This document shows positions 9,923 to 20,044 of a DNA stretch of 64,000 nt, piece after piece; the stretch's first letter is position 1, and the number at the start of each line of letters is the position of its first letter. Source of the DNA: Yarrowia lipolytica (lineage: Eukaryota > Ascomycota > Dipodascomycetes > Dipodascales); NCBI RefSeq assembly GCF_001761485.1, contig NC_090772.1, forward strand, positions 1,610,501-1,674,500, in the 5' to 3' direction. The translations under genes were made by a program, and so were the position numbers. The notes below the pieces were generated by a model that worked only from the letters and a program-made list of their open reading frames with translations, was not told the origin of the DNA and did not search any database.

Positions 9923-12865
9923 ATGTCGGATCGAGAAGAGTCTGGCTCTCCCGAGCCTCGGTCCAAGATTGAAGAAGATCTCGAGAGCGACGAGGAGGTG
10001 AAGACCATCAAGAGCGAAGAGGTGGACAAGACACAGGACAACGTGGAGGACGAGGACGACGAGGAGGAAGAGGAAGAGGAAGAGGAAGAGGAAGAAGAGG
10101 ACGACGATGAGGAGGACGTGCGGCAACGAAAGAAGCCCCGACGGGAGCGAAGAAACCAGTTCCTGGATGTCGAGGCCGAGGTGGATGAAGATGAAGAGGA
10201 TCTTGAGGAGGACGAAGATGGACTCATTGGAGAAGACGGATTCGTTGCTGAGCCTGATGCCGACGAGCCCGATGCCTCGGACGACCGATTCCATCGAGAG
10301 ATGGACCGGCGACGAGAAGCCATCGCCGAAGAGGATGCCGAACGACTGGCCGATGAGTACCGAGAAAAGTACGGTCGATCGACAGCCAACAAGTACCGAG
10401 GAGACAGTGGAGTGATCCCCCAGCATCTGCTGCTTCCCTCTGTCAATGAGCCCTCCATTTGGGGTATTCGATGCAAGCCCGGCAAGGAAAAGGAGCTGGT
10501 TCGACAATGTCTTCGAAAGAAACTGTCTCTACAAAAGTCCAGAAACCCGCTGGAAATCATGTCCGTGTTTCAAAGAGATACCTTCACCGGATACATCTAC
10601 ATGGAGGCCCGTAACCAGCAGGCTGTGACTGTGGCTCTTAAGGGTCTGGTTAACGTCTATCCTCAGAACATGATTCTGGTGCCCATCAAGGAGTACGTTG
10701 ATCTTCTGCGAGCCACCAAGTCTGCCGAGACTGAGCTCGTTCCCGGCGCATACGTGCGTCTCAAGCGAGGAAAGTATGGCGGCGATCTCGCCATTGTCGA
10801 GAATTTGTCTGAAAATGGTCTTGAGGTTCGTCTCAAGCTGGTGCCCCGTCTCGACTATGGACGAAATGCAGAGGCTGGAATTGACGGTAAACGAAAGCGA
10901 GTGGCCCGAATCCCTCCCCCACGACTCTTTTCTGAGCAGGAGGCTTCTCAGTATGACCCTCGAAATCTGCAGAAGCGTGGCCCCAATGCGTACGTTTACG
11001 CGGGAGACGAGTACATCGGAGGCTTCCTGTACAAAGATTTCAAAATCACCCTGGTGAACGCCGAGAACGTTGCGCCCAAGCTTGAGGAGCTGACCCGTTT
11101 CAACTCTGAGGAGACTGACGGTATCGATCTGGCCTCTCTTGCCCAGAGCCTTCGAAAGTCTGCCGCGGCTGTCCAGTTTCAGGGTGGAGATGTCGTCGAA
11201 GTGTCTGAAGGTGAGCAGACCGGTGTTCAAGGTACTGTCATTTCTACACACGGCGATATCGTCACCGTGGAGGCCACGACGGCTCCTCTGGTTGGAAAGC
11301 GCATCGATCTGCCTAGCCGATCTCTACGAAAGAAGTTTGCCATTGGTGATCACGTGCGAGTCATTTCCGGTAACTTCCTCGACGACACTGGTCTGATTGT
11401 GGGTCTAGAGGACGACTCCGTGACTCTACTGTCCGATCTCAACAAGAAGGAAGTCACAGTGTTCGCCAAGGATCTCAAGAAGGTGTCTGATATTGGAGGT
11501 TCACATCAGGTCGGTGACTACGAGCTCCACGACTTTGTGCAGCTTGACGCTCTTCATGTCGGTTGCATTGTAAAGGTGGAGAGAGACAGTCTGAAGGTGC
11601 TCGACCAAGAAGGTACTGTTCGATCAGTCACTCCTTCTTCTATCACCATGAAGCTCACTCGAAACATGGAAGGTCTGGCCACCGACTCCAACGGTTCTGA
11701 GATCAAAATTGGCGATACTGTTCGAGAGACCGTCGGTGAGGGTCGACAAGGTGCCGTTCTTCACATCTACAAGAACACTCTGTTCCTCAGCTCCCGATCT
11801 CTCGGCGTCTTTGTCGCCAAGGCCTTCAAGGTTAATACCATTGTTGCTAAAGGAGCTCGAACACAGTCGAACTCTCAAGCAACTGGTCCCGATCTCACCA
11901 AGATGAACCCTGCCGTCTACAATGCCCGACCTGGCCAGATGGCTCCTCCCGTCATGCCCAAGCAGGGAGGTTTCGACCGTCTCAAGGGCAAGCATGTTGC
12001 TATCGGGCCTGGTTCTCAACACAAGGGATGCAAGGGTATTGTCAAGGAAACCACAGACGATATTGCTCGAGTCGAGCTTCACGCTCCCTGCAAGGTTGTC
12101 AACGTTCTGAAACACCAGCTGCGAATCTACGACGATTACAAGAAGACGTACCTGTCATACATGGAGTTTGCTACTCCTAGAGGTATGCGATCGGGTGGTG
12201 GTCGTCCTGGAGGGCCCCCTGGTCCTGGCGGACCTGGGTCTGGTGGACAGACCCCGTCGTGGGGTGGTGGTGGAAAGACCCCGTCGTGGGGAGCAGGTGG
12301 AAAGACCCCGTCGTGGGGAAGCAAAACCCCGTCGTGGGGTGGGGCAAAGACATCGTCTTGGGGTTCGCGAACACCTGCTGCCAATGCAGGAGGTGCACAG
12401 ACACCCGCATGGGGAGCAATGGGAAACAAAACACCATCTTGGGGCGCATCAGAGTCTCGCACCCCTGCATGGGGCGGGGCAAAAACTCCAGCTTGGGGAG
12501 CAGCTGGTGCTGGGTCGAAAACCCCGGCCTTTGGAGTCGCACGTACGCCTTCGTGGAAGTCGTCGTCTGCAGGAACATACGGCGGCTCTTCTTCGCGAAA
12601 CAAGGGCTGGGAAGATCTCGGAAGCGGCAACTCGGCTCCCACTCCAGGCTACGCTGCTGCCACTCCTGGTGAGATGATGGGTGCCCCTACTCCAGGTGCT
12701 GCTCACCATCCTTGGGAAGATTCTGCTCCGACACCTGCTGCCTATAACGACGCGCGAACTCCGGGTGTCTATGATCCTCGAGGTTCTGGACCTGCTCAGG
12801 CCGAAACCCCTGCAGCCTGGTCCACGGATGATGCTCCTCGATATGATGATTCTCCCACTCCTTAG
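9923..12865 (+). CDS. SPT5: Transcription elongation factor Spt5
   Basis: This uninterrupted gene encodes 980 residues. Spt5, with Spt4, forms DSIF and clamps RNA polymerase II. A very acidic N-terminus (about 1-95, with a long Glu/Asp run) leads to the NGN domain (about 176-262, beginning PSIWGIRCKPGKE) that contacts Spt4 and polymerase. Several KOW modules follow, including VPGAYVRLKRGKYGGDLAIV near 276, GDHVRVISG near 477 and a last one with GKHVAIGPGSQHKGCKGIV near 690. The C-terminal region from about 753 has a Gly/Pro linker, then roughly nine to ten (S/T)P(S/A)WG repeats and a Thr-Pro-rich tail. Such repeats are Bur1/P-TEFb targets in other fungi. The start is the first ATG and leaves the whole acidic domain intact. 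Confidence 0.97.
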   Translation: MSDREESGSPEPRSKIEEDLESDEEVKTIKSEEVDKTQDNVEDEDDEEEEEEEEEEEEEDDDEEDVRQRKKPRRERRNQFLDVEAEVDEDEEDLEEDEDGLIGEDGFVAEPDADEPDASDDRFHREMDRRREAIAEEDAERLADEYREKYGRSTANKYRGDSGVIPQHLLLPSVNEPSIWGIRCKPGKEKELVRQCLRKKLSLQKSRNPLEIMSVFQRDTFTGYIYMEARNQQAVTVALKGLVNVYPQNMILVPIKEYVDLLRATKSAETELVPGAYVRLKRGKYGGDLAIVENLSENGLEVRLKLVPRLDYGRNAEAGIDGKRKRVARIPPPRLFSEQEASQYDPRNLQKRGPNAYVYAGDEYIGGFLYKDFKITLVNAENVAPKLEELTRFNSEETDGIDLASLAQSLRKSAAAVQFQGGDVVEVSEGEQTGVQGTVISTHGDIVTVEATTAPLVGKRIDLPSRSLRKKFAIGDHVRVISGNFLDDTGLIVGLEDDSVTLLSDLNKKEVTVFAKDLKKVSDIGGSHQVGDYELHDFVQLDALHVGCIVKVERDSLKVLDQEGTVRSVTPSSITMKLTRNMEGLATDSNGSEIKIGDTVRETVGEGRQGAVLHIYKNTLFLSSRSLGVFVAKAFKVNTIVAKGARTQSNSQATGPDLTKMNPAVYNARPGQMAPPVMPKQGGFDRLKGKHVAIGPGSQHKGCKGIVKETTDDIARVELHAPCKVVNVLKHQLRIYDDYKKTYLSYMEFATPRGMRSGGGRPGGPPGPGGPGSGGQTPSWGGGGKTPSWGAGGKTPSWGSKTPSWGGAKTSSWGSRTPAANAGGAQTPAWGAMGNKTPSWGASESRTPAWGGAKTPAWGAAGAGSKTPAFGVARTPSWKSSSAGTYGGSSSRNKGWEDLGSGNSAPTPGYAAATPGEMMGAPTPGAAHHPWEDSAPTPAAYNDARTPGVYDPRGSGPAQAETPAAWSTDDAPRYDDSPTP

Positions 12866-13187
12866 TGGGACGTGTGTGTATAATAAATGATTGTGTATTA
12901 TTCTGCAATATAGATATGAGCGGCTTCCGCGTAGAGGCAATTGTGTGGCTGTTGTACATTACATACTATACTGGTGTAAGTGGTAGATTGAACTTCTGGG
13001 CGGTGATCTTCGATTACCAGCGTACTGTACTTGTATGATTAATACCATCAGCGCGTATATAATTACGATCGCACTGTAGGTGAACAAAAAGTAGCAATAT
13101 CATTGAACAAACAACTGACTTATTCGTTATGCTTTATACCACTCGTTAGCATCATAGCTGAAAAGTTCGAGTCGTTGGTCTCATCAG
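12866..13187. other. Convergent 3' flanks of SPT5 and BZZ1
   Basis: A 322-bp gap between tail-to-tail genes. It is AT-rich with TATAATAAAT just after the SPT5 stop and TACATTACATAC further on, plausible poly(A) signals. Nothing else is recognised. Confidence 0.55.
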
Positions 13188-15382
13188 CTACTCCACGTAA
13201 CTTGTGGGGAAAGCACCTCTTTGTCCGTTCAACTCTCCCTCCGTCCATCCATCTCTATCGGGCTCCACCACCACAATCTGGTCACCGGCCTTGATCGACA
13301 GCTCGGTATCGTCCTGGGCATTGTAATCATACAGTGCGGTGACGTAATCGACCTTTTTGGCACCCTGTTTGGGCGCGACAGGAGGACCCTTTCGTTTGAT
13401 TGAGAACGCAGACTTCAAGCTTCCACCTCCACCTCCAGAGGATGGTGTGGTGGCACTCTTGGGAGGGTTCATGTCGACATATGAAGCAGGCACAAGTCCG
13501 TCAGTGCCATCGCTCTTCCGCACTCGAATCCATCCAGAGCCATCATCGGTCTCAAGAACAGTCACATGCTCGTTTTCGGAAATGAACACCTCGTCGCTTC
13601 CCTGAGGTTCATATCTATACAACACCAATGCAGAACTCTCCTTGTTCCATGGAATGGGGTCTCCTTCTCTGTATGTTAGAGTGTCCAGAATCAACTTTCC
13701 CGTGCCGCCAAATCCTGAGGTGGTGGTGTTGCTTCGTTTCACCGGTGTCGGTTCCGGAATGTTTCGATCAATCTTCTTTTTGCCAAACAAGAAGTTGTGT
13801 CGTTTCTTGATCACAACGGGTTGGTATGAGTCGAGATCCTTCTCACCAGTGTTGTGTTTGATGGTCTCAGTTTCGACTTCTGCAATGGTACGCTTGGTGT
13901 CGTCCACCGTGAGACTTCTCAGAGCGTTGATAGACTGACTAAGCAGCTCAAAGTGGTTGTTGGAAGCTGAATCAGAGTCTGCCTCGGCCAGCTTCGTTGC
14001 CTTTCGCTTCTCCAAGTCCTGGAAGCCGGCCTCCTTGGACGCAATAGTGTCTTCGAACTGGTGGCTGAGTCGCTGCGAGTCGCCCAGTACAGTATGCAGG
14101 TATCTGAGAGCCACATCATCGAGAACCATGTTCTCATCGTCGTGCCAAATAGGGCACGGCTCGTAAATGAAGTCGATGGGTTCCTCCCATCCGTTAGGGG
14201 CAATATTGTGCTTGGTGAACATGGCAGAGTCAAGAACGGGATGGTTTTGTGCAACCATTTCAATGGTAGCGTTCATATGCTCGGTGCATCGATTGTTGCA
14301 TGCAATTTCGAGAGAAGCAGCCTTGCTCAAGAGTCCGTTGAGCAGCTTGACTCGTAGTTCGTTGAGTTCCTGGTATCTATCCAGCAGTTCAGGAACATCC
14401 TGGTGATAGTACTTGTCCTTGAGACGGTTGGCGACGTTGATCTTTACAAGATACATATTTTTGGCGTCGTTCATGTCGGCGTTCTTCGACTCAAGCTTCC
14501 GTTCCAACTTCTCCTTAGATTGACCAATGAGACCGCCCAGCGCTCCTCCCTTTTGGCCCTTCATCCGCTGGTTCTCGACAGCCTGGCAGGCGTCGTAGTA
14601 GCCGTTTTTGGTCTTCTTGAGCAGCGAGTAGTATCCATCTCGGTCCTCAATCAGCTTCTCAGAGAACGTTTGCAGGTTCTTTCGGACGTTTTCACTTTTC
14701 AGGGACAGGGCATGGACCTGGTCGGCGATTTGGAGGTTGAGCTCGGACGCCAGACGGTTCTTCTCCTTGGCCAATGTTTCGGTCTGGGTCAAAATTTCTC
14801 CCCAAGTGACAAGAGATGCGGATTCAAGAGACCCAGGAGTGACTTCAGGATGTTCTCCGACTGATAGAACGGAAGACACTCGAGCTTTCTTCTCAAAGTA
14901 CTTAGAACTGAGCGAAGAGAGCTTCTGGGAGTACTCTTTTTCAATGGAGGCTCGTTCTCGGTAGAAGGACTGAACATCCGAGAGGAAGGCGATTCCGTGT
15001 TGAGACTGTGTTAGTAAGAACTTTGAGTGAAGTTGCAGAGGATAATGGAGATAATTGGCGCCTAGCCACGTCTCCTCGTGACTCCAGAGAAACCCGTGGA
15101 TTGGCCCAAATAAGACTCTCTTGGATGCGAAGATGGAGGATATACCAGACAGGGCTTACTATACCTTCATCCGTTGCTACGGAGCCGTTTATAACAGAAA
15201 ATATCACCGCCAGCTCAAGAATCACACCAATACCGACACTTTCTTATCTCCCCCTTACTCCATACCACGAGTCTTAGTCACATCATGTGGACAGCTCCCT
15301 CACTTCCCACACTCACCCAATTGTCCACCTTCTCCCAGCCATCGAGCAGCTCGGTGCCCATGCTAACTTGAACGTCCGCCAT
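13188..15382 (-). CDS. BZZ1: F-BAR and double-SH3 protein Bzz1
   Basis: The spliced product is 627 residues. Exon 1 is 15317-15382 (22 codons, ending ...KVDNW) and exon 2 is 13188-15005. The 310-nt intron starts GTGAGT and ends CTTACTAAC ACAG, in phase 0. The join gives W-SQHGIAFLSDVQSFYRERASIEKEY, the start of an F-BAR domain, which continues as a coiled-coil to about residue 300. Two SH3 domains close the protein, at about 479-534 (ALVLYRY...PASYVD) and about 574-627 (ALYDYNAQDDTELS...GAFPTSYVE). The length matches the yeast family (about 630). Bzz1 works with WASP/Las17 in actin-driven endocytosis. A reading frame that starts only in exon 2 would lack the beginning of the F-BAR domain, so the spliced model is preferred. 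Confidence 0.93.
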
Positions 15383-15491
15383 GTTGATGTTGTATTCTGG
15401 TTCCTGTAGCTAGTGGTTCACGCAGGTTGTTCACGACATGTGGCAGGATAATGCGGGTTGCCGTGGAGACGCAACACGAAACGCTAAAGGG

Positions 15492-15498
15492 TTACCCG
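15492..15498. promoter_or_regulatory. Reb1-like site TTACCCG upstream of BZZ1
   Basis: A match to the general regulatory factor motif TTACCCG lies about 110 bp upstream of the BZZ1 start. Use of this motif in Yarrowia is inferred from other yeasts. Confidence 0.35.
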
Positions 15499-15819
15499 GA
15501 TTAATATCCGTAGAGATCTGGCAGGTGGATGGAGCAGGAGAGCCGTGACAAGGATGGTTGAGAAGCCCGCATCCAGCTGGATTTATTTAATGTAGTGACG
15601 GTTCAATATCACGTGTCCGACACGAAGCATCTCCCTCGTTTTGAAATTAACTTGTGTGGGGAATGTTGACTGGTAATGTAATTTTTCGGAATAAAGCCAG
15701 CGTGTAGACATCGATTAGCGGCTGGCGTTTCGATGATGGCAGTGCACGTCACGGGTACAGCCACTTTCGGGGTTGTGTCCCTACCAGAGATGGCGGTGGA
15801 GATTTGAAACGATTAGTGA

Positions 15820-15930
15820 CGTTTGCTTAGTCACATTTTCTTAGTCACACTTGCTTAGTCACGTTTGCTTAGTCACGTTTGCTTAGTCACACTTGCTTAG
15901 TCACGTTTGCTTAGTCACGTTTGCTTTTTC
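15820..15930. repeat. Tandem array with seven TTAGTCA elements, about 14-bp unit
   Basis: The unit GTTTGCTTAGTCAC and close variants (ACTTGC, ATTTTC before the core) is repeated. Seven exact TTAGTCA cores lie between 15827 and 15917, and two degenerate units follow without the core. TTAGTCA is the core of the published Yarrowia telomere repeat (GGGTTAGTCA, from memory). It is also an AP-1/Yap-type bZIP site. The array lies between two divergent promoters. Confidence 0.85.
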
Positions 15931-16120
15931 ATATTTGCTTTCTATGTTTGCTCTTTTCATCGCTGGGGGAATGCAAGGACGATGTTGAGTATTCGTATCG
16001 AAAAGTAAATACTATCTAAGTAGCCTTGTGAATGTATAGTTGCGTAATTGTTAAAGTGGTAATTAGGTGATTATAGAAAAGTCCAAGTACGATACTGATC
16101 AACCTTGCCACACTCAAAGA

Positions 16121-16143
16121 CGGGTAACCCTTAGACCGGGTAA
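16121..16143. promoter_or_regulatory. Pair of CGGGTAA (Reb1-like) motifs
   Basis: CGGGTAA occurs at 16121-16127 and again at 16137-16143, 16 bp apart in the same orientation. The pair is in the BZZ1-NTF2 intergenic region, about 720 bp from NTF2. The regulatory role is inferred. Confidence 0.3.
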
Positions 16144-16860
16144 TTGCATTGATACGCGTAGAAGGACCGTCGATCGATAAGAGTGGTGGAGGACTGAACT
16201 CGGTTTTTGACCGGTCGAGCCTCGGCCTCGTCCTTGAGTGCCTGCAGAGGTTTGAGGAAGGGGAGAAACATTGAATTCGACCATTGATGAAGCTGAAACT
16301 GGATACAAGTCTCTTTTTTTTGGTTCTATTCACTCACTGCAATTCCCTGTGCGTTAGAGTAAATTGGTCGTGCTTCCTATATGTTGACATTCTATAAGCG
16401 ACTTCTGGACAGTGGTGTAAAATCAGCAATAAGAAGACCATGGAAGTAGTGTAAGTTTCGGAACAATTATCAGCTTGCAACAATCTCAATTGGGTGCTGG
16501 AGTCCGTCCCTTGTCATCAGAATATTCACCCTCCAGAGAAATTTCTAGAGCTTCGGCATGTGCTTATTAATACAAACTCTAAAATGCAACGCTTAACTGA
16601 AAGTATATTTAGCTGATTTCGATTGCTTGTAATTAATGGCTGCAAACAGGCCCAAAATGAAGGTAATTAAATGTAGTGGACAGATTTTGTGGATTTGTAT
16701 AAACTATTCATTTGACTTTGGCCCTCAATTCGTCACTGGAGAGTGTTACCCACCCCGGAATCGAACCAACACCCCCCTTATTTCCCAAACCCTAACTTTA
16801 AAACTACCCTAGATACATACACACAACACTTGTTTTTTTTGTACATCTACCACAACCATC

Positions 16861-17276
16861 ATGTCTGGTGAGTATCACCCCTAATACGTCTCGTTCCAAG
16901 CGCTAACACAGTCGATTTCAACACCCTCGCCAAGCAGTTCTGCGAGTTCTACTACCAGACCTTCGATACCGACCGGTCTCAGCTCGGTAACCTCTACCGA
17001 GATCACTCTATGCTCACCTTCACCGGTACTCAGCACCAGGGTGCCCAGGCTATCGTTGAGAAACTTGTTGGCCTTCCCTTTGGCCAGGTCCGACACAAGA
17101 TTTCTGATATTGACGCCCAGCCCGCTTCTGCTCAGGGAGGTGATGTCATTGTGCTTGTCACCGGAGAGCTGTGCGTTGATGGCGACAACCCGCTCCCTTA
17201 CGCCCAGGTTTTCCACCTGATCCCTGATGGATCTTCGTACTATGTCTTCAACGACATTTTCCGACTCAACGCTTAG
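16861..17276 (+). CDS. NTF2: Nuclear transport factor 2
   Basis: The spliced product is 123 residues. Exon 1 is only seven bases (16861-16867, Met-Ser plus one base). The 44-nt intron (16868-16911) has GTGAGT and GCTAAC ACAG. Exon 2 is 16912-17276. The product starts [21 protein letters not shown] and continues through [18 protein letters not shown] and a C-terminal FNDIFRLNA, all typical of Ntf2. Ntf2 is a homodimer that carries Ran-GDP into the nucleus by binding FxFG nucleoporins. Length is as expected (about 125). Codon bias is strong. Confidence 0.96.
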
Positions 17277-18171
17277 AGTAATGCATGCGATTGATATGAA
17301 CAGAAACGTGAACGGCGTGAAACGACGTGGAACGGCGTGAAACCGTGCGCTTGAAGGAAGCAACCGACACGACAGTTCAAACAGTGTCGGTGTCATGGAA
17401 CTTGTCTGCTAAGGTAAGCCAGGCTCTGTCACTAAATACACTGTGGTCATGCTGCAAGTCTGTAGTCACCTCTGTAGCGCTCGTATCCCCGATGATAGTA
17501 CTTCTTTCGCCTCTCGAGCAACACGTAACACCATGTCGCAAGCAGTCTCAATTGGTATACTACTTCTGTAACTACACGTAGATTCTGTAGTTTTGACGGT
17601 TTACTCTTACTGGTGCTCACATTTATAGACGTTCCCAATCCGCCACTGAATGATTCTGACAGTCTTGTATCCAAGCTTGAGTTGGCTGGTATCGCAGTAT
17701 AGCTCATGATACTACATGGTTTAATGGCATGTTGTCTTGGTACGATACTGTATCATACTGTGCTTGAGTCTCGAAAGGCGCATCGGGGGGAAGGGGTTGC
17801 CAGTCGAGGAGATCCAAGCGAACGGCTAGATCGCGGATAAAAGAGTGGTCGTCAATCGTGAGAATTGCTGGCATGCTGTGGGCATATGTTTAAGTCTATG
17901 AGCTCTACTAGATTCCCCGTGGCTACCGTGAAGAGCTTACAACACAAGTAAATGTGCAGTCTTGCCCCCATTCCACCCATTTCTCTTATGCTATCTTCAA
18001 TGCTCTTCTCGAGAACCACTCGCCAGTACTTCCATACCAGCAATGGACAAAAGTAGGTCAGTGTTCTCAGAGACTCCTTCACATGTCAATCATGTAACCA
18101 ATGTCCGGCGTGAGTGCTGGTACTCGTGACCAATAGATGCCTGTCTAGTGTGTGCTATGGTAAGCGACTGG
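17277..18171. other. Convergent 3' flanks of NTF2 and the cytochrome b5 gene
   Basis: Nearly 900 bp between tail-to-tail genes. Only short unsupported reading frames are present. A near-repeat GTGAAACGACGTGGAACGGCGTGAAAC lies just after the NTF2 stop. Nothing else is recognised. Confidence 0.55.
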
Positions 18172-18810
18172 CTAGCCCACATAGAACCCCACAAAACATC
18201 TGTCCAAGATATTCTCATAGTTGACCCACGCGTGAGTCTTCATGAACAAGCTCGTACCGTCTCTGCCCGCACAAACCATCAACTTTGGCACTCCTCCAGG
18301 ATGAAAGTTCAGATAAGGCGTGATATTGTACACTTTGCCATTCAGTACCATCCATGCATCCTCCTTGCTGCGGTGTTCCTTTAGCATATCCTTGGTCACA
18401 CGTACTGGTCCCATGGTATCGACTCCTCTGAGGTTCTTTCCCGAGTTCCGCAGCTTGGCCCAATCTAGAGGTGAGTAACCAGGCTGTAGAACCACCTTTT
18501 CACGTGCCTTGGAGGCTCCACTGGGCTGCGTGAGTCCACCTACTCCAACCGTGCCTGTACCAGGAGGAGGTACTCTGAGGGACGAAGTCGCCGGAAAACG
18601 CCCAGGGGCCGGTGTACGTGAAATGTTGGGCTGTGGAGTCGGTATAGGCCGGTTCGACGTTGGCGGAGGCAGTCTGTCTGAGCTTTTCACCGCCTGTGAG
18701 CGCTGGTGCGAATCACGCGCTGGAAACATGGTAATTTCGTCATCTGTGGGGCCTGAGATTTCAGCTTTTTTGTTATCTTGCGGCGGCGTCGGATTCGAGG
18801 GCGGGTTCAT
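18172..18810 (-). CDS. IRC21: Cytochrome b5-domain protein, Irc21-like
   Basis: The chosen start (ATG at 18810) gives 212 residues, close to yeast Irc21 (201). The first 110 residues are Pro/Ser-rich and likely disordered. A C-terminal cytochrome b5 heme domain follows, with VYNITPYLNFHPGG and KTHAWVNYENIL. The presumed axial heme ligands are His170 (in HPGG) and His193. The preceding motif with LDWAKLRNSGKNLRG is typical of the Irc21/NCB5OR b5 group, and no transmembrane tail is present, so the protein should be soluble. The frame stays open upstream to an ATG at 18999, adding 63 residues with a poly-T-encoded Phe run. That extension looks like 5' leader but could include a presequence. The gene symbol follows the nearest yeast relative. 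Confidence 0.8.
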   Translation of the reverse strand: MNPPSNPTPPQDNKKAEISGPTDDEITMFPARDSHQRSQAVKSSDRLPPPTSNRPIPTPQPNISRTPAPGRFPATSSLRVPPPGTGTVGVGGLTQPSGASKAREKVVLQPGYSPLDWAKLRNSGKNLRGVDTMGPVRVTKDMLKEHRSKEDAWMVLNGKVYNITPYLNFHPGGVPKLMVCAGRDGTSLFMKTHAWVNYENILDRCFVGFYVG

Positions 18811-20044
18811 GATGTAATTACCGTGTCTATGGCTGTATCTAGGTCTTAAGAGGACGCGTATGAGTGATGTGAGATTGGGCACATGTTCGCTAGAGATGCA
18901 CAATGAGTTAGTTTCAGTTAGAGTTGTCCAAGCAAGGCTGAGCATTTTCGTTGAAAAAAAAAAAAAAGAGATGGACAGATGTAGTTGGCAAAAGAGCATT
19001 ATTACGTGAAAGAAGATATCTTGGTAAATCGTGTTGGGAAAAAGTCTCTACTTGTATGTCCATCAAGTTCATATACCTCTACGTTACAAACAGGTCCAAC
19101 GTACGGGGTTTTGTTGTTTAGTTTCTCAGTTAAGAGATTAACTATTCTCTAACAAACAAGCCTTTTCCCAGTACACCTGTGCAAATCCTGAAGAAAAAAA
19201 AATTGAAAAAAAAATTAAAAAAAATGATCATAAAAAATTAAAAAATTAAAAAATTAAAAAAAAATTAAAAAAATACACTCTTGTCGGTAGACCAACTGGT
19301 ACTGTGCCATGTTTAGTACGAGCAAGTACAATATTGTCTCTAAACGTACTTTACTGTAATTATACATAAAAAGTACCAAAAATGATAGAGATATTTTTCA
19401 TGTAGACACACAGTGCTGTAACATAGCACCCAGAAATATCCATATGGTCTCCACAACATGACATATTGTTCTGGAACCTGCAGCTTCTGTACGAGGGGTT
19501 GGGTCACCTTCTTTTAAACGGATCCAGAGCCTCCTTATCCTTCCACACGGCGCCTATTCTTCCCGCCAATGGACACCCCACATTTTTAGCGATATTAACT
19601 CCCATGTCTTAGTAATAAAGCGCACTAAGAGGCTGCTGCGTTTGTTGCTGGATATTTCAAGCCGCATGAGAACGTGGTTGTATGGGCGATCACATGATGA
19701 GCGGCTTGGCCGGGGTCTGCTCGAGCGACCCGGATCCGTATTTCTTTGGTGACCGTCTCCTTTTTCCCTCAGTTTAATTTCTTTTGTTTGGCAGCCCCCA
19801 GTGCAGTTTTTGCATCCCAGTATCGCACACCTACAAACTCCACTGGTACAGGTATTACTTATACATGCATGCGCACCCTTCAACCTTGACTTGTGATCTA
19901 GCACCCGGATAAGAACACCAGCAGTCTAATTCTCCAACGGCATAGCGAGTGTTGCAATCAGCATACCACCACCGAAACACACAGTCCACACCCTTGCACA
20001 TCTACTGAGCAACACCTCTGCTCAGCTTCTCAACCCGAAAACAC
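18811..20044. other. Divergent intergenic region between the b5 gene and UBP16
   Basis: About 1.2 kb. A poly-A/T stretch at 18954-18968 and an A/T low-complexity block at 19189-19275 are the only structures. The short reading frames here are not supported. Confidence 0.55.
19189..19275. repeat. A/T low-complexity block (AAAATT repeats)
   Basis: Runs of A5-A9 separated by TT form a block with almost no G or C. It lies about 770 bp upstream of UBP16. It may be nucleosome-excluding; no other role is apparent. Confidence 0.8.

Larger units (their letters stand above)
15383..16860. other. Divergent intergenic region between BZZ1 and NTF2
   Basis: A 1.5 kb region with no supported gene. It contains a Reb1-like TTACCCG at 15492-15498, the TTAGTCA array at 15820-15930 and two further CGGGTAA motifs at 16121-16127 and 16137-16143. 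A tRNA B-box look-alike near 16757-16775 has no tRNA around it. Confidence 0.6.

Noticed and set aside
16750-16780. Second tRNA B-box look-alike (GGTTCGATTCC, minus strand)
   Set aside because: No A box or acceptor pairing around it; the flanking stems do not form.
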